DNA from: Grifola frondosa
Taxonomy: Eukaryota; Basidiomycota; Agaricomycetes; Polyporales; Grifolaceae
Assembly: GCA_001683735.1 (NCBI GenBank)
Contig: LUGG01000005.1
Location: forward strand, 1,612,001-1,676,000
Direction: 5' to 3'
Length of the DNA: 64,000 nt
Part shown: one piece after another, positions 1 to 12,094 of the stretch
Position numbering within the stretch: position 1 is the stretch's first letter
How the letters are laid out: the number at the start of each line of letters is the position of its first letter
Program-made: the position numbers and the translations under genes
The notes under the pieces: model-generated
Databases searched by the model: none
What the model saw: only the letters and a program-made list of their open reading frames with translations
Told to the model about the DNA's origin: nothing

Positions 1-80
1 ATCTCGATGCCTCGCCGCGTTTCACCATCGTATGCCGCCTCTGCTTCAACATTTAGCGTCGACCATCCGCGACTGCATAC

Positions 81-83
81 GTA
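81..83. other. Empty target site of the CACTA-like transposon
   Basis: The single GTA here (in tacGTAgatctcc) corresponds to the place where the right duplicate carries the 7.57-kb element. There the TA (or GTA) stands on both sides of the insert, at 31995-31996 and 39571-39572. This copy therefore preserves the pre-insertion sequence. Confidence 0.85.
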
Positions 84-1000
84 GATCTCCGCGCTGCGCT
101 CCCGTTAATTGCTTCAAGTGCCCCGGAGATCCATCCTCCCCGAACATAGTTTATCCACAACTGCATGCATCGCACCCTCGACGCTAAGATGCACTCGCAA
201 GACGTGCCGCCGGTTGCCATCTTCCTCTTAGTCCCGCTTAGTTTTCAAACCTTCCGCGCGGCGCGGCTCAAGCCATATGTAGGTACGTACTTATTCTCCC
301 TTTGCCTCCACTTCATATCCTCGGAAATATCTTCGGGACTCCGCCCGACCATTATATATCCGAATATTGACGCTTCGCCGTGTTTCGCCTGGGCCTCGTC
401 TCACCATACACCGCGTGTACAACCTATATCCCAAGGCGTCCATCGCCGCAGGACATCGTGCTCCAGTGTTCATTCAAAGACCGCAGCTGTTCTCGTGCTG
501 CTGCCCATCCGAGGTTTCGGAGGTGGGGTGGGTCGACGACGATTTCATCGATCCGGCATGCGTTAACTATTATCCTCCAAATAGCTTGCGCGAATGGCGA
601 GCTGGAGTTGCTTGGCCTCTCCGATCCCGGGGTGGAGAATTGGCGCTGAGAATAGGAATTTCCCCGAGAAGAGTGGCTCCTCGTGGATGCATTTGCGAGG
701 TTGCAGTGACACAATTTGTCGTCCCATGCGCGGAAAGACTCGATTTTGGCGGCGGTCTCATCCCAGCTTACTAGCAGTCTACATCCAGGCACTATCATGT
801 CGTGAAATATGGAGAACTCCAGGTGTTGTCCGGCGATGGCCACACTGCCGCTCGGACTAGTCACCCATCGATGGACGACCGACGCTTAGGATATCTTCTT
901 GTCTGTGCTTCTCAGTGATCGCAGCGCTAGCGTAATCCTTCGGCAATGGTCAACAAACTTGTCTTCATGCAGCCAACCACGACTCGCACATGGCCCCCGA
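84..1000. other. Duplicated non-coding stretch, no recognised gene
   Basis: Shared with 39573-40400. Open frames here change between the two copies and match no family I recognise. It includes the first of two related segments (about 790-990 and 1440-1700, both containing the phrase cttctcagtgatcgcagc), which suggests a small internal duplication. Confidence 0.5.
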
Positions 1001-2162
1001 TCGCAGCAGCTCTCTTCCGGCGGTGCGCTCGATAGGTTCGCGCTCCTTCTTGTCCTTGTAGCGTTGGCTTGGTAATTGAGAACTGGGCGCCCTATGCACC
1101 ACTAGTGCTCTGTTCGGTGCCCCCATCGTTTGTCTGGAACGCCTCTGTCGCTGGAGCCTCTTGTCTTGCTTGTCGTATCTGGTGACGACGACGTTGTTCG
1201 GCGATGTACGCCGTCACGCAGAAAGTCCTGGCGGACGTGCTCGAAGGCCGATCCGCAGTCGTTAGGACTATCACGCAGTCGCGCAGCCGCACACCATTGT
1301 CGAGCTTAGACTTAGACCGCATTGAATTCAAGAACAAGGTCACGTGTGCGTTCGTAGCGGCTTACCTTCGCCACGGAATGATGGAGCGTTCGAGTGGGCT
1401 GATGTCCGGATCATCCGCCAGGACCTGGTTTCAGCATTATTGTGTCGTGAAATATGGACGTGAACGGGAACTCTACCTGGGGTACTGTCCAGCGATGCCT
1501 ATGCCGTCGCTGAGCTAGTCACGCTGAGACGAATGGCCATGCTTGGGACGTTTCTTCACCCGAGCATGGGTAAAAACATGCATGCTCTCTTGTCTGCGCT
1601 TCTCAGTGATCGCAGCATCGGTCTGCACACAAGCGTAATCCTTTGGCAACGGGTCAGCAAACTTGTCAACATGCAGTCAATTGCCACTCGCACATCGCGG
1701 GGGCAATGTATGCGGAATCGCTACCGCCTGGAGAACTGTCCGCGACAAGAAGGCTCTCGTGTTCAGTTCATAAACATGCACTGGTCTTAAATTGGCTCTT
1801 CAGGGCTTGAAGAGGAGCGTGGTATAGCCCTTGGATGACCCTGCGACTGCGGCGATGCGGGCTCGCGAGTAGCTGGAAACTACTGGGGGTGTGCCAGAAC
1901 GGTAGTGCACGGATGCGGATGCGTTAGAAGGACCAAAGTCGCTGCTGGTAAAGGAGAGCTCTTCTTTGCGCGATCGGCTTGGGCAAGCAGCTACCGTCCT
2001 TTCGGCTGTCTCGACATGCCTCGAAACGAAGATAATTCTGTGGTCTGCCCAGTCCTTTAAATTATTCGCGAAGTTACACCAGCTCGAGTGGCTGAGACGC
2101 ATCCGGCGCTGTGTAGTAGATAGAGTATCTTGCAGTGTTCCCCTCCAAGGTGGTCCTTGCAA
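1001..2162 (-). pseudogene. Relic of a G-alpha fusion gene (left duplicate)
   Basis: Two minus-strand pieces resemble the better preserved fusion gene at 53660-56533. The piece at 1800-2162 matches part of its N-terminal domain (SWCNFANNL, then IIFVSRHVETAERTVAA). The piece at 1250-1343 matches the G4 region, but the NKxD motif has become NSMR followed by KSKLDNGVRLRDC. Their order on the minus strand is correct. The nucleotide match is also visible directly: the stretch around 1700-1760 (cgcctggagaactgtccgc) recurs at 55623-55642. The Walker A region and most of the GTPase domain are missing and no open frame joins the pieces, so this is a dead copy. Confidence 0.7.
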
Positions 2163-2169
2163 TGGGTAT

Positions 2170-2948
2170 ACTTTCTGAATTAACTGTCACGCTGAGTGTA
2201 CAATGTCGGTGAGCTCTTATCAATATTTCAACCGGACATCTACGTCTTCGTCAACAGGTGGAGAAGCAGGGCGTTCTTCATTCATGCCACTCCTCATTAA
2301 TGTGCCGAATATTCTGTTGACTGGGAACGCAATTTCCTCGCTGACGCTGTTTACGTGTTCGTGCCGCGCGTGGTGGATTCAACATACTGGTGCGTGCTCT
2401 AAATACTCAATCGCGTGCATTCTTCTGATATACCTCATGCCTTAATGCTCAGAAATCCTCGGCATGTTTGACATCTGGTCTGGGTCTGTCCTCTGCCTCC
2501 TCTGAAGAACTTATATCCGGGTGGTGAACGAGTTCTCTACAAGCAGATGCTGTGGATGTATTCGGATGACTTTGCCTTTACAATCAAGTTGAATATTCAA
2601 CGCGTTCGGTGGAGAAATCGGAACACGACAACATGCTCTATGATCATCGACACGATGTACCGTGATTAACCTTGGTGCATGCAGGAGACACATGGAGTCA
2701 GTAGACGAAGGGTGTAGCGAGCGGAAAACGTACTTCAGACATGTACAGTATGTACACAACCGTATCTACCTTGCCATTAAGTCGGAGAATAAGTATTTGT
2801 CCGCTGATATTCAGATACCGACTGCACCAGGATTGTCAGCGTGAGGAAGCTGGAACGAGATACATGTGTTCGACTGAGGGTCAGTGTATACAAGTGTCGT
2901 CGAGCGTGGTGGTCTATGTTGTATTTACTGGTGCTTGGCGAAATTACC
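2170..2948. other. Duplicated intergenic stretch, no recognised gene
   Basis: Nearly identical to 41520-42339. An 80-codon plus-strand frame (2203-2445) is open in both copies, but the copies are too similar for that to show selection and it matches no family I know. It lies downstream of the stop codon of A1. Confidence 0.4.
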
Positions 2949-5900
2949 CTACTCGTCCTCGTCCTCGTCATCGTCGTCCTCGCGTTCGCCCTCCTCGCCC
3001 TCCTGATCCTGATCCTGATCCTGGTCCTGGTCCTGGTCCTGGTCCTGGTCCTGGTCCTGATTCTGATCCTGATCCTGATCCTGCCGCTGGTCTTGGCCCT
3101 GATGCTGGTCCTCCACCTCCGGACCACGTGGAAGCTGTTTACCATACTCCCATCTCAAGTTCTCTTCCGCCGTTGTCTCGCCAAACCTCATCACAGGGCG
3201 CAGACGCTCGCCTACCGGGAGGGAAGTCAGAGGTTCGATAGCTCGTTGAACAATCCCGTTCATAATGCCATCCAAGCCGGGGCACTCTGCCAAGAACGGG
3301 AATGTGTTCGTGTTCATTCCGGATGCATAGATGCGCAGACAGAGATCCTTGTCCGGTATTTTCTCTCCTAGACCCTCTTTCGGCGCCGCCTCACTTTCCC
3401 CGAGTTGCGCTCTCGCTTTCGCCTTCTTGCGTTTGCGAATCGACTTTCTAGTCGGAAAAGTGGAGTGAACCGCCGATTGCTTTACACCCATATCGAAAGT
3501 GACGGCAATCCATGGAAGAGCCGTGACACATCGAATCGAATCATGGTTGCGGGCGATCGAGTTTACGTTGCTTGGATTGGGTTTCTTCCCAGCCTTGTCG
3601 GAGGCCGCTATGAGCGACATCTGGTCCTTCCCATTCTCAAACTGCCCACCCTTGTATTGCTTGAAGCAGATTGGCATCACCTTGTCGATCAGCGGCTGTT
3701 GATGACAACATTGAGCTGCGGCAGTTCGCGACCAAAGCCGCAGCAGCCATGTCTTTGGGCTGCTCGAAAAGGTGATGTGGTCAGAACTGCAGCAAGACAT
3801 CGAAACAAACGTAAGCGCACCACCACGGTTTTCGTTTCTTATCGCAGATGTCCTGGGTCATCGATATCCAATGAGAGAAGTTCACGTATGCATGCTTGAA
3901 CGCTTCCTGCGCGGCCTCCCTTTGCAGCTGGTCCTTAGGCCAGACGCTCTTGCCGAAGCACATCTCCAGAAACTGCGGAACCGACACCTCTCGACAATAC
4001 AGAACTTCAGGAGGAGACTTCAAGTGTTCCTTGTGTATTTTGCGGAGCAACAGATCTTTGCACAGAAGCCACACAAGGCGGCTGGCGAACTCCCCGGTCT
4101 TGCCTATCTCAATCATCCCACTGTCCATCTTCTCCTTGATGCATGTCAGAGCGGTGACAACGTTCCCCTCATACTGGTGGAGGATGTGCCCGGCGACGTG
4201 CGATAGGAACGGTTCCGATGGATAGTTCGTGAATCTCCATGTGCGATCTTCCGTCGTGGCATGACAGATGAGCATATGGCTCGACACTCCCGACTCCAAA
4301 TATTTCACAGACTCGGGATGACCGAAGCAAAGACTGATACAAAATCGCTGGCCAATCACTGCCAGCGCATGGTCGAGATCGGCGGGTTTGAAACTGGCCG
4401 CTTTCAGAAGCTTTTGCATGCCGAGCGAGAGCAAATCTTTGTAACCTAGCTGCTGCTGTGAGGACCATCTGAATCACTAATATCAGCACGATTACATCGC
4501 GAAATGATAGAAATTACTGACAACGGTCGGCCGAACCCAACTAGGTGCTCGAAGCTGGAGTTGGAGGTATTGTCCGTCAGAAGGGCTTCCGAAAAAGGCG
4601 GCGCGCCTTGATCCCACCCCAGCAAGGTGTACGGTGTAAAGAGTAATGCCCCACCTATTGCTACGCGAAGCGAGTCATCTGAGACATAACGATGTCAATA
4701 TATGTAGAGGTGGGCCTTACACTAGTGTGCTTACGGATAGTAGCTGGCGCAGAGTAATCGGCGATCTTCGAGTTCGTAGATGCGAAAACAACCCAGACAG
4801 ACTCTGTCCTAGATTTAACACACGAATACGTGTTGATCGTCTGACACAGAATGTGTGACGGACGCCAAGTGTTGTCGATGACCTCGCTCAGACAGTGGGC
4901 TTCGTCGATTGCAATGACCAATTTCGGACCATCCGAGTATTCGTCGAACAGTTGCGGAAAGCTATCCAGCAGAGATCGGTAAGAATGCCGCAGGACAGTT
5001 TCAAAGTCACGCAGATCCTTGTCTTGTCTTTCTGCGCTTTTCAGATTATCACACGGTACTAGATTCACGCAAACTATCAGCGGTCTGAAAGGTGGAAGGG
5101 TCAACTGAGACAAACCAGAGGGTTCTGGTGTGGCCTCCGACGAATCCGACACGGACAACTGATTCATCTTCGAGGCGACTTCATCGATACCCTTCGTCAC
5201 TTCGGCAGTGGCCTTAGGTTTTTCAGCAGAGAAGGATGTCATGACCTGAATCGATGATCGGAAAGACATGAGTTTCCGGTGTTGATGATGAAATGAAAAT
5301 AACTAACTTTCTTATATTCGTCGGTACTTCTTCAAAGAATTTCTTTCGCGCTTGTGCAACATCATCGGTCATGCCATTCATGACTTGGTGCCAATGCTGA
5401 ACTGCTGCCCGGTGATTATCGGGATACAGTTTGAGATAATTACCCAACCGCCTCTGGAGTAACCTGAAAATCGCAGCGTAAAAGGCGCAGCAACGCTTCG
5501 AGTAGTCGTCTCCCGTCAAAGTTTCTAGGTTTGCTGATAGAATACTGGCTGGAATGTCGTCGCGTTCCGGCCAAGTGGTCCGGTCATTCTCGCCACGGAT
5601 GTTCATATAGAGTACCATGACGCCTTTCTTCCCCAGCTACAGAGAATGTACGATAAGTCTATAACAACAAAGGCAGCCACAAACTCGCCTCGAACATCAT
5701 TCGAGATTTTCCAGTGCCCGAACTCTGAACGATAGAGCCAAACTTGGCATAGTAGTTCGTGTTTGCAGAGTGAAATTTCCTATTGTTATCTTGGAGATAT
5801 TCGTAAAATCCGTCCACGGCAGTCCCGTAGTATGTCGATAGAACGCATCGCGCACTGATGGCAGGGCTTGGGATGGATAGTTAGTGGACACATTCTCATT

Positions 5901-6276
5901 GCAACTCCAGTCACTCACGTGTCTCGACAAGAGGTTCGGGCACATTGGGTTTAGTGATGGAGAGGAATTCTGTTATGAGTTAGGACGATGTATATGGACC
6001 GTAAACAAGTTCCTGAAGCTTACTTTGTCTAAAGTTTCCAAAACGACCCGAAGCGCACGCGTCCTTCATTGCCATATGTAAGTCGGGTTGCTTGAATAAT
6101 ACTTTTCCATTGTCAGCATCTTGGTACTCCCACCCAAGGGAAGGATCCGCATTGAGCACATATGTCAAAATCACCCCCGGATATGATTCCGACATGAATG
6201 AAAGCACTGTTTCCGGATAAATCTTTGTGAGTTCCGCCATTAGACGAGTGTCGAATACAGTACTGGATGCACTCAT
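2949..6276 (-). pseudogene. NTPase-family gene A1, frameshifted copy of A2
   Basis: Copy of the intact gene at 42340-45648 with the same eight-exon plan. The start ATG is at 6276. Exon 3 lacks one base near 5836 (tatgtcgata against tatgtctgata in A2), which shifts frame before the Walker A motif. Exon 4 lacks one base near 5313 and also has a harmless six-base deletion. The intron 7 donor reads TGC|GCTTAC where A2 has GTTTAC. Walker B (LVIAIDEAHCL) and the C-terminal region are otherwise preserved. Exon 1 is strikingly different from A2: its 5' flank is nearly identical but only about half the residues match, a far larger difference than elsewhere in the gene. The Gln-Asp repeat at the C-terminus is longer than in A2. 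Two frameshifts make a full-length product unlikely unless they are assembly errors. Confidence 0.8.
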
Positions 6277-6395
6277 GTCGAAGAAGGATGGGATGATATG
6301 TAATGTGAAAAGAAGAATATGTTCGTGACAGTGGATGTTCAACGTTGGAAAGTGGCGTGCTGGGTTGTAGGGCGCCACAGGTGGCTTATCAGATC

Positions 6396-6412
6396 GCGAC
6401 ACGATCACATGA
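6396..6412 (-). promoter_or_regulatory. Shared upstream motif of A1
   Basis: About 120 bases upstream of the A1 start. The coding-strand core TCATGTGATCGTGTCGC is nearly the same as at A2 (45775-45791) and resembles B2 (49202-49218) and the G-alpha gene (56706-56722). Its role as a binding site is inferred only from this recurrence. Confidence 0.4.
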
Positions 6413-6688
6413 CCATGTCTGTGCTTGGGCGTCAATCATTAATCATTTCCGAAACGTTCGGCAAGTATCGCAGTTAGCCGATAACACAAACTTATGTTCG
6501 CAACGACAAACGGAAGGCGAAGGGATATTTGAGGTACAGGTATGGACGGACAGCGGTTTCGCACAAGCCCACGGGTATATGGTCTTGAATACGATGGAAG
6601 TCGTAACAAGAATAGAATACAAAACCACCTCGCTTGTACGCATACTATTTGCTGTCGATACTTAGTACACAATCACTGCGAGTCATCG

Positions 6689-9600
6689 TCACAAATCTTG
6701 CTTGCCATACTCCCATGCCATGTGGTCCTCCTCCGACGTCTCACCAAACTGCATCACATCGGCCAGACGTTGCTGTATGGGGAGGGGATGTGGCGGACCC
6801 ATCGCTCGTCGAACAATATCATTCAATATGTGCTCCAAGCCAGGTAGTTCAGCCAGGAACAGGAACGTCTGTGCACTCATGCCGGACGCATAGATGCGCA
6901 GACAGAGAGCCTCGTCGGGTGCATCTTCCTCAAATTCATCTTCCAGTATCCCGTCTTCTGATGTTTCCTCTTCATCTGATGTATACTCGGTAACATTGGC
7001 ATTGACATTGTCGAGACGGCTGGTCGAAAAGGTGGAGCAAACCACTGATTCCTTCACCCCCATATCGAATGTGACCGCAATCCATGGAAGATCCATGACA
7101 CATCGAATCGAGTGGTGGTTGCGGGCGATCGATTTCACGCTGCAAGGATCGGCCCGCTCATCGGCCTTGTCAGAGGCAGCTATGAGCGACATCTGGTCTC
7201 GCGCGTTGTCGAAGGACTTCCCTCCAAACGTCTTGAAGCAGATTGGCATCACCTTATCGATCAACGGCTGGTCATCACAACATTGAACTGCGATAGTTCG
7301 CAACCAAAGTCGCAGCAGCCATACTTTGGGCTGTTCCAGAAGGTGATGTCGTCAAGATCGCACCAAGACTATAGAGAACCAAAACGCACCACCACGGTTT
7401 CCGATCCTTTTCGCATATTTGCGCCTCCATCGACACCCAATGAGAGAAGTTCACGTACGCATCCTTGAATGCTTCCTTCGCAGCCTCCTTTTGCGTTTCG
7501 TCTTCCGGCCAGACACTCTCACCAAAACACATCTCCAGGAATTGAGGGATCGGCACTTCTTGGCAATACAGGACCTCGGTGGAATTTGGCTCGTGCATCC
7601 TCCGGAGCAACAAGTCTTTCACAGCAGCCAGACGATGCGGCTGACGAACTGCCCCTTTTCGTCTATCTCAATCATCCCATTCTCTACCTTCTTTTTGATG
7701 CATGTCAGAGCATCGACGACGTTCCTCTCCTGTTCATGCAGGAGAAACCCAGAGACGTGTGACAGGAACGGTTCCGACGGATAGCTTGTAATTTTCCATT
7801 TACGATCTTCCGTAATCGAATGGCAGACTAGCAGATGGTTCGACACTCCTGCCTCCAAACATGCCGCAGAATCGCGGTGACCGAAGCGAAGACGGAGGCC
7901 AAATCGCTGGCCGATCACTGCCAGCACATGGTGGACGTCGTTTGTTTTGAAACTGACTGCGTTCAGAAGCTTCTCCTTGCCAAGCTCGAGCAAACCTTCG
8001 TAGCCTATGTTCAGATACGAGTGCCACCTACATCATAAATTATGGAAGAACATCAGTATGGTTACATGGATAGAAGGTCGAAGATATCAAGAAAGTACTA
8101 ACAACGGTCGTCCGAATCCAACTAGGCGTTCGAACGTGGAATTGGAGGTATCCTTGAGAGGGTCATCGGAAAAGGGCGGCGCTCCTTGATCCCATCCCAG
8201 CAAGGTATAAGGTGTGAAGAGCATCGTTCCACCGACCGGTATGCGAAGGTTGTTAGCTGTGAATGCGAAAGAACAGCGTCAACACATATTGAGACCAGAC
8301 CTATATCTTAGCATGCACTTACGGATGATAGATGGGGCAGAGTAATCGGCAATCCTCGAGCTAGAGGAGATGAACGTGACCCATACCGACTCTGTCCTAG
8401 TTCTTACACATGAATACGTGTTGATCGTCTGACAGACGATATCCGATGGACGCCAAGTGTTGTTGACGACTGGCTTAGACACTGGGCCTCGTCGATTGCA
8501 ATCACTAATGTCGGATCGTCCGAGTATTTGTCGAAGAGTTGCGGAAGGCCGTCCAGCAGAGATCGGTAGGACTCTCGCAAGGCATCTTCAAAATAACCAG
8601 AATACCAATGCTCTCTGTCTGCCCGTTTGTCAAGGATCTTATCGGCGAAGTGAAACATTGACAGATCAATTGGGCATGAGTTTTGCGCCGATATTCATGA
8701 AGTAAAAAAAAAAAACGAACCTTCGTGTGCTCGTCATACACGTCTTTGAAGAATTTACCTCGTGCTCTTCGAACATCGTCGGGAATGCCACTGCCATCCA
8801 TCGCTCGCTGCCAATCCTTGACCGCCGCCGGATAATTGTTTTCATGCAATTTGACATAAGCACTCAGCCAGATCTTGAGTTGCCTGAAAATTGCAGTAAA
8901 AAAGGCGCAACAACGCTCAGAGTACTTTTCCGCCGTCAAACTCTCAAGGTCCTCTGACAAAATTCTTTGCTGGAGTTCGTCGCGAAGTGGCCAGCTATTC
9001 TGCTTGCATGGAGATTCATATAGAGCACGATGACCCTTTGTTCCCGAGCTATGTAGGACGTTATAGAAATTCTGTGATATCATGAAAATCTACCATCATC
9101 TTACCTCGATCATGGTTCGCGTCTTTCCGGTGCCCGAACTCTGGACGATGGAGCAAAATCTTGCATAGTAATGCCTGTGCGAAGAGCGAAAGTTTCTGTT
9201 GTTATGTTCGAGATATTCGTACAAAGCATCGACGGCTCTCCCATAGTATTTCTGGCTAAATGCACCACGTATCAATGACGAATCTTAGAATGGGTAATTA
9301 GTGCGGTCAAGATGCGCTCCATTACTCTAGTCGCTCACATGTGCTAATAGATTCGAGTGGAGTGGGTTGAGTGATTTTGAGGAATTCTATTACGCGTCAG
9401 GACAACCTTGCGGTGACAATAATGAGATTCCAGGGACTTGCCTTTTCTGAAGTCTCCAAATCGATCCGACCCGCATGCTTCCTTCATTGCTGTATGTAAC
9501 ACGGGATGTTGCTTGAATAATAACCCTCCATCGAAAACATTTCGGTACTCCAATCCCAGGGAAGGATCGACATCGAGCATGTATACCAAAATCAGCTCCG

Positions 9601-9699
9601 GACATATTTCCGCCAACGTTGAAACTGCATCTGATGCCCAAAGCACTGTGCGAGCTTGGCTTTGACACTATCGTCGAAATCGGCACGAACTGCACTCAT
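6689..9699 (-). pseudogene. NTPase-family gene B1, multiply frameshifted copy of B2
   Basis: Copy of the intact gene at 46065-49099. Compared with B2 it lacks single bases in exon 1 (near 9640, gatgcccaaag against gatgccccaaag), exon 4 (near 9000), exon 5 just after Walker B (near 8469, gacgactggc against gacgacatggc), exon 7 (near 7620, tctttcaca against tctttgcaca) and exon 8 (near 7322). Walker A (SSGTGKTR, exon 3) and Walker B (LVIAIDEAQCL) can still be read. Intron 1 begins with GC, as in B2. The duplication breakpoint at 9776 lies only 77 bases upstream of the start, so this copy lacks the upstream motif found at B2. It is a degenerating paralogue. Confidence 0.85.
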
Positions 9700-9859
9700 C
9701 TCGAAGAAGTATGAGATCGTATGCGAAGGCAAAAGAAAAAAGACACTAGGGGATGTTCGAATGATCAACGTCGAGAACGTCCGCGCCGCTGGGAGGTTTG
9801 TTCGGCGAACGTGACCGACAAGCACTGTCACAAGGCTGTCACAAGCACCACCAACGCCA

Positions 9860-10400
9860 CTCTGTCTCGAGTGGCGTTGTCTCTCCGCTAGCTCTAGTAT
9901 TAGATAACTCCTCTGTTAATATATTTCATGTGTTGAACTGCCCTGCTACTATGAAACTCGACAAGCTTCTGGCCTGTTCTGCTCAACTTAAGGCTGTCTT
10001 ACACTTTGAGGATGTTGTGAAGTTTTGTGACCTCGTATTTTGGCTCAAGGACGAGATCTGCACTGTACAGCATCCCACATTGACACCGCCCCCTCATCTA
10101 CCTATCAATGTTCATAACTTCCTCATGGCAACATTGTCTCTGTCAGATGAAGACACTAAGCTTGTGTGGCATGATCTCCGAGATCTAGCATGGGACTATG
10201 ATATCACGGAGATGCCGGAAGTTGAGCAACGTGCGCAAGCACTGCTTCCACTATTTTTACAGTATGGACTTCTCATGACATTGGTAAGTCATTGGTCAGT
10301 ACTTCTTTGTTTGTATAGCTTATGAAATATGTCAGCCATGACTCCATTATAGGCTTCTATAACTTCCATCCCATCAGGAAAATCTGACTTTACTCGTTTG
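9860..10400 (+). pseudogene. Relic of a CxC5-like N-terminal region of a KDZ-transposon protein
   Basis: An open frame from about 9873 to 10325 encodes a helical segment with MKLDKLLACSAQLKAVLHF, then LPINVHNFL, LVWHDLRDLAWDY and ending ALLPLFLQYGL. A putative intron (gtaagt near 10285 to attatag near 10353) is followed by GFYNFHP in another frame. From memory of the family, this order resembles the CxC5-like region placed before KDZ transposases in basidiomycetes, where a GFYxFYPP motif leads into the cysteine cluster. The cysteine cluster itself is not recognisable and later frames are closed, so this is a truncated relic. It begins right at the breakpoint of the left duplicate. Confidence 0.45.
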
Positions 10401-11757
10401 CCATAGGTAGCCACATGAGCAGTCGGAGCATGATAGTCAAGTCCCCTGTTCTGGGGACATTATTGTCCAGCATGCGAGCTTTCTAGCACTCCATTGCCCT
10501 GTAGCTCAACTCGGTAGCACTCCCTAGTTCAAGCCAGACTGCCTACATTACTACCATGCTGTACTTATTTTCTCCTAACTCATTAGCACCATATTTTTCT
10601 GGTCTCCTGAGCAGTACATTGTCTCCGAAGTGCCAAGAAATAAATGCATTTGTAGTCAGAGAATATAGCCACAAAACTACAGAACCTCCTCGTCATCCTC
10701 CTGCTCACCCTCACTATCCGTAAGACCCGTTCGTCCCTGCAGTTCAAGCTTTGCCGCACTCATAACATCTGCAGACACTCGACCGCTAACTTGTTTGTCG
10801 ATGTTCACGCTGGCAATGCGCCTGATAGTCCGAAATGAGTGCATTCTAATAAATGATATAAAGAAACTTCAAGACTCACCAAGCACAATCATACCACTTC
10901 TTACAAATGTTGTATACTACATTTACGGCTGATTGTTCCCATTCCATTAGGTCTTTCAGGTGATGTTGATAACAATCCTTCTGGTCCAATTCACGAAATG
11001 AATAGTGTTGTGCGGGCCTGGCTTCAGGCCGTCAAGCTGGCCAAGCCAAGCCCTAAGTGGGCCGAGCCGAGCCGAGCCATGAAGGATGGCTTGCGAGGGC
11101 CTGTGGCCTGGCCTAAGGATCAAGCCAGCCAAAGCCAAGCTGCCAGGCCGGGGCCTAAGTACAAAAATTATTGTGACTTAGAACTGCATAGTTGTTACGT
11201 GTGACCACTGTATTTGGGCATTTACCTCCTATATTGGGCTTTCTTTTTCACCTTGATGCCACGAAGCGCTCAAGAAGCTGACACTGGTGTGCAAGCACAA
11301 TGTCCACGACCGCGACGAGCTATCCATCTTCCGGCCAAAATTTCGGATCCCTCAAAGGTTGTAACGGACAACAAATACCTCCAGCGAACTATCCAACAAC
11401 ATGTCAAGGAGCAAAGTGATGCCGCCGCTGCCTGCTGTCGTGCACCAAAATGGATTGGTACTCGAACATGGCAATGTGACCATTGATCAGCACATCTCAA
11501 GTCTGGCACCACTAGCATCTCATACTCATTAGGAAGGATGTCAATATTCCAGTAATCCTACAAAAAAGTACTACACAGAATCAGATCTATACTACTTCTT
11601 CAGGCCCAAAAGAAATCCTCATCCTCCCTAAATATAGTAGTCAAGAGATGGGATGTACCAAGGCACCGAATCACATAAAGGTGTTTGCGATATAATGTGG
11701 AAACCGAGTGTGGAAATGTCGCAGATTGAATAAGTGCGGAGAGGGACATGGTCATCA
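10401..11757. other. Transposon-derived filler, no intact gene
   Basis: Frames are short. On the minus strand about 10680-10840 can be read as an acidic tail (KLELQGRTGL, TDSEGEQEDDEEVL, stop), possibly the last exon of a lost gene. 11010-11160 is GC-rich with repeated gccaagcc and gagccgagcc words. A 90-codon plus frame at 11214-11486 matches nothing I know. Confidence 0.4.
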
Positions 11758-11979
11758 TTAGTAATGCCGAAGAAGTTGCTCGAGATAGCTCTCCCCGAGA
11801 TAGAGAATGAACCGGTCAGGATAATCCGATATGTACCGAACGGCCATCACTCCGAAGTCATCCCAGTACTCGAATATCATGACAAATCTGCCTAGCCCGA
11901 TGTCGAGTGCATCAGCAACAGCCCGAGAATGAACGATGAAGTCGTAGCGAGTTTCAGCAGAGAGTTCAAAGAAGGACAC
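11758..11979 (-). CDS. Small hypothetical ORF, 73 codons
   Basis: It starts MSFFELSAETR and contains DIGLGRFVMIFEYWDDFGV, a well-formed amphipathic-looking sequence with balanced composition. I recognise no family. No clear intron or promoter was found, and it lies among transposon remnants, so it could equally be one exon of an older element. Confidence 0.2.
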   Translation of the reverse strand: MSFFELSAETRYDFIVHSRAVADALDIGLGRFVMIFEYWDDFGVMAVRYISDYPDRFILYLGESYLEQLLRHY

Positions 11980-12051
11980 TATATCAATCGAAATGGCTGA
12001 TCAGTAGCTTGCTCAATTAGTTACGATGAGCAAACTAGCAGGCAACTGACT

Positions 12052-12094
12052 GTTGGAATAAACGTATTGCGATACGAATCAAATCTATTCCAAC
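12052..12094. repeat. Nested inverted repeat
   Basis: gttggaata is followed 25 bases later by its exact reverse complement tattccaac. Inside it cgtat-tgcg-atacg is a second small hairpin. This could be a remnant of a foldback element or just a local palindrome. Confidence 0.5.

Larger units (their letters stand above)
1..9776. repeat. Segmental duplication, left copy (decayed genes, empty transposon site)
   Basis: This block is near-identical in order and sequence to 31916-49176 once the transposon at 31997-39570 is removed. Positions 1-83 match 31916-31996, and position 84 onward matches 39573 onward. Similarity stops abruptly after the shared bases tcgaga at 9776 and 49176. The left end lies outside the window. 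It contains a G-alpha fusion relic and the NTPase-family pseudogenes A1 and B1. Most gene-breaking differences from the right copy are single-base deletions in this copy. Confidence 0.93.

Noticed and set aside
165..566. 133-codon ORF at the start of the duplicate
   Set aside because: It is not maintained in the right copy beyond the first part and matches no family.
2741..3371. Plus-strand frames rich in Asp-Pro-Gly or Leu-Val-Leu-Ile repeats opposite gene A1 (and the same at 42089-42726)
   Set aside because: They are antisense readings of the Gln-Asp coding microsatellite of gene A.
8702..8716. A-run at 8702-8716 as a frameshift cause in B1
   Set aside because: It lies inside intron 4, so its length does not affect the frame.
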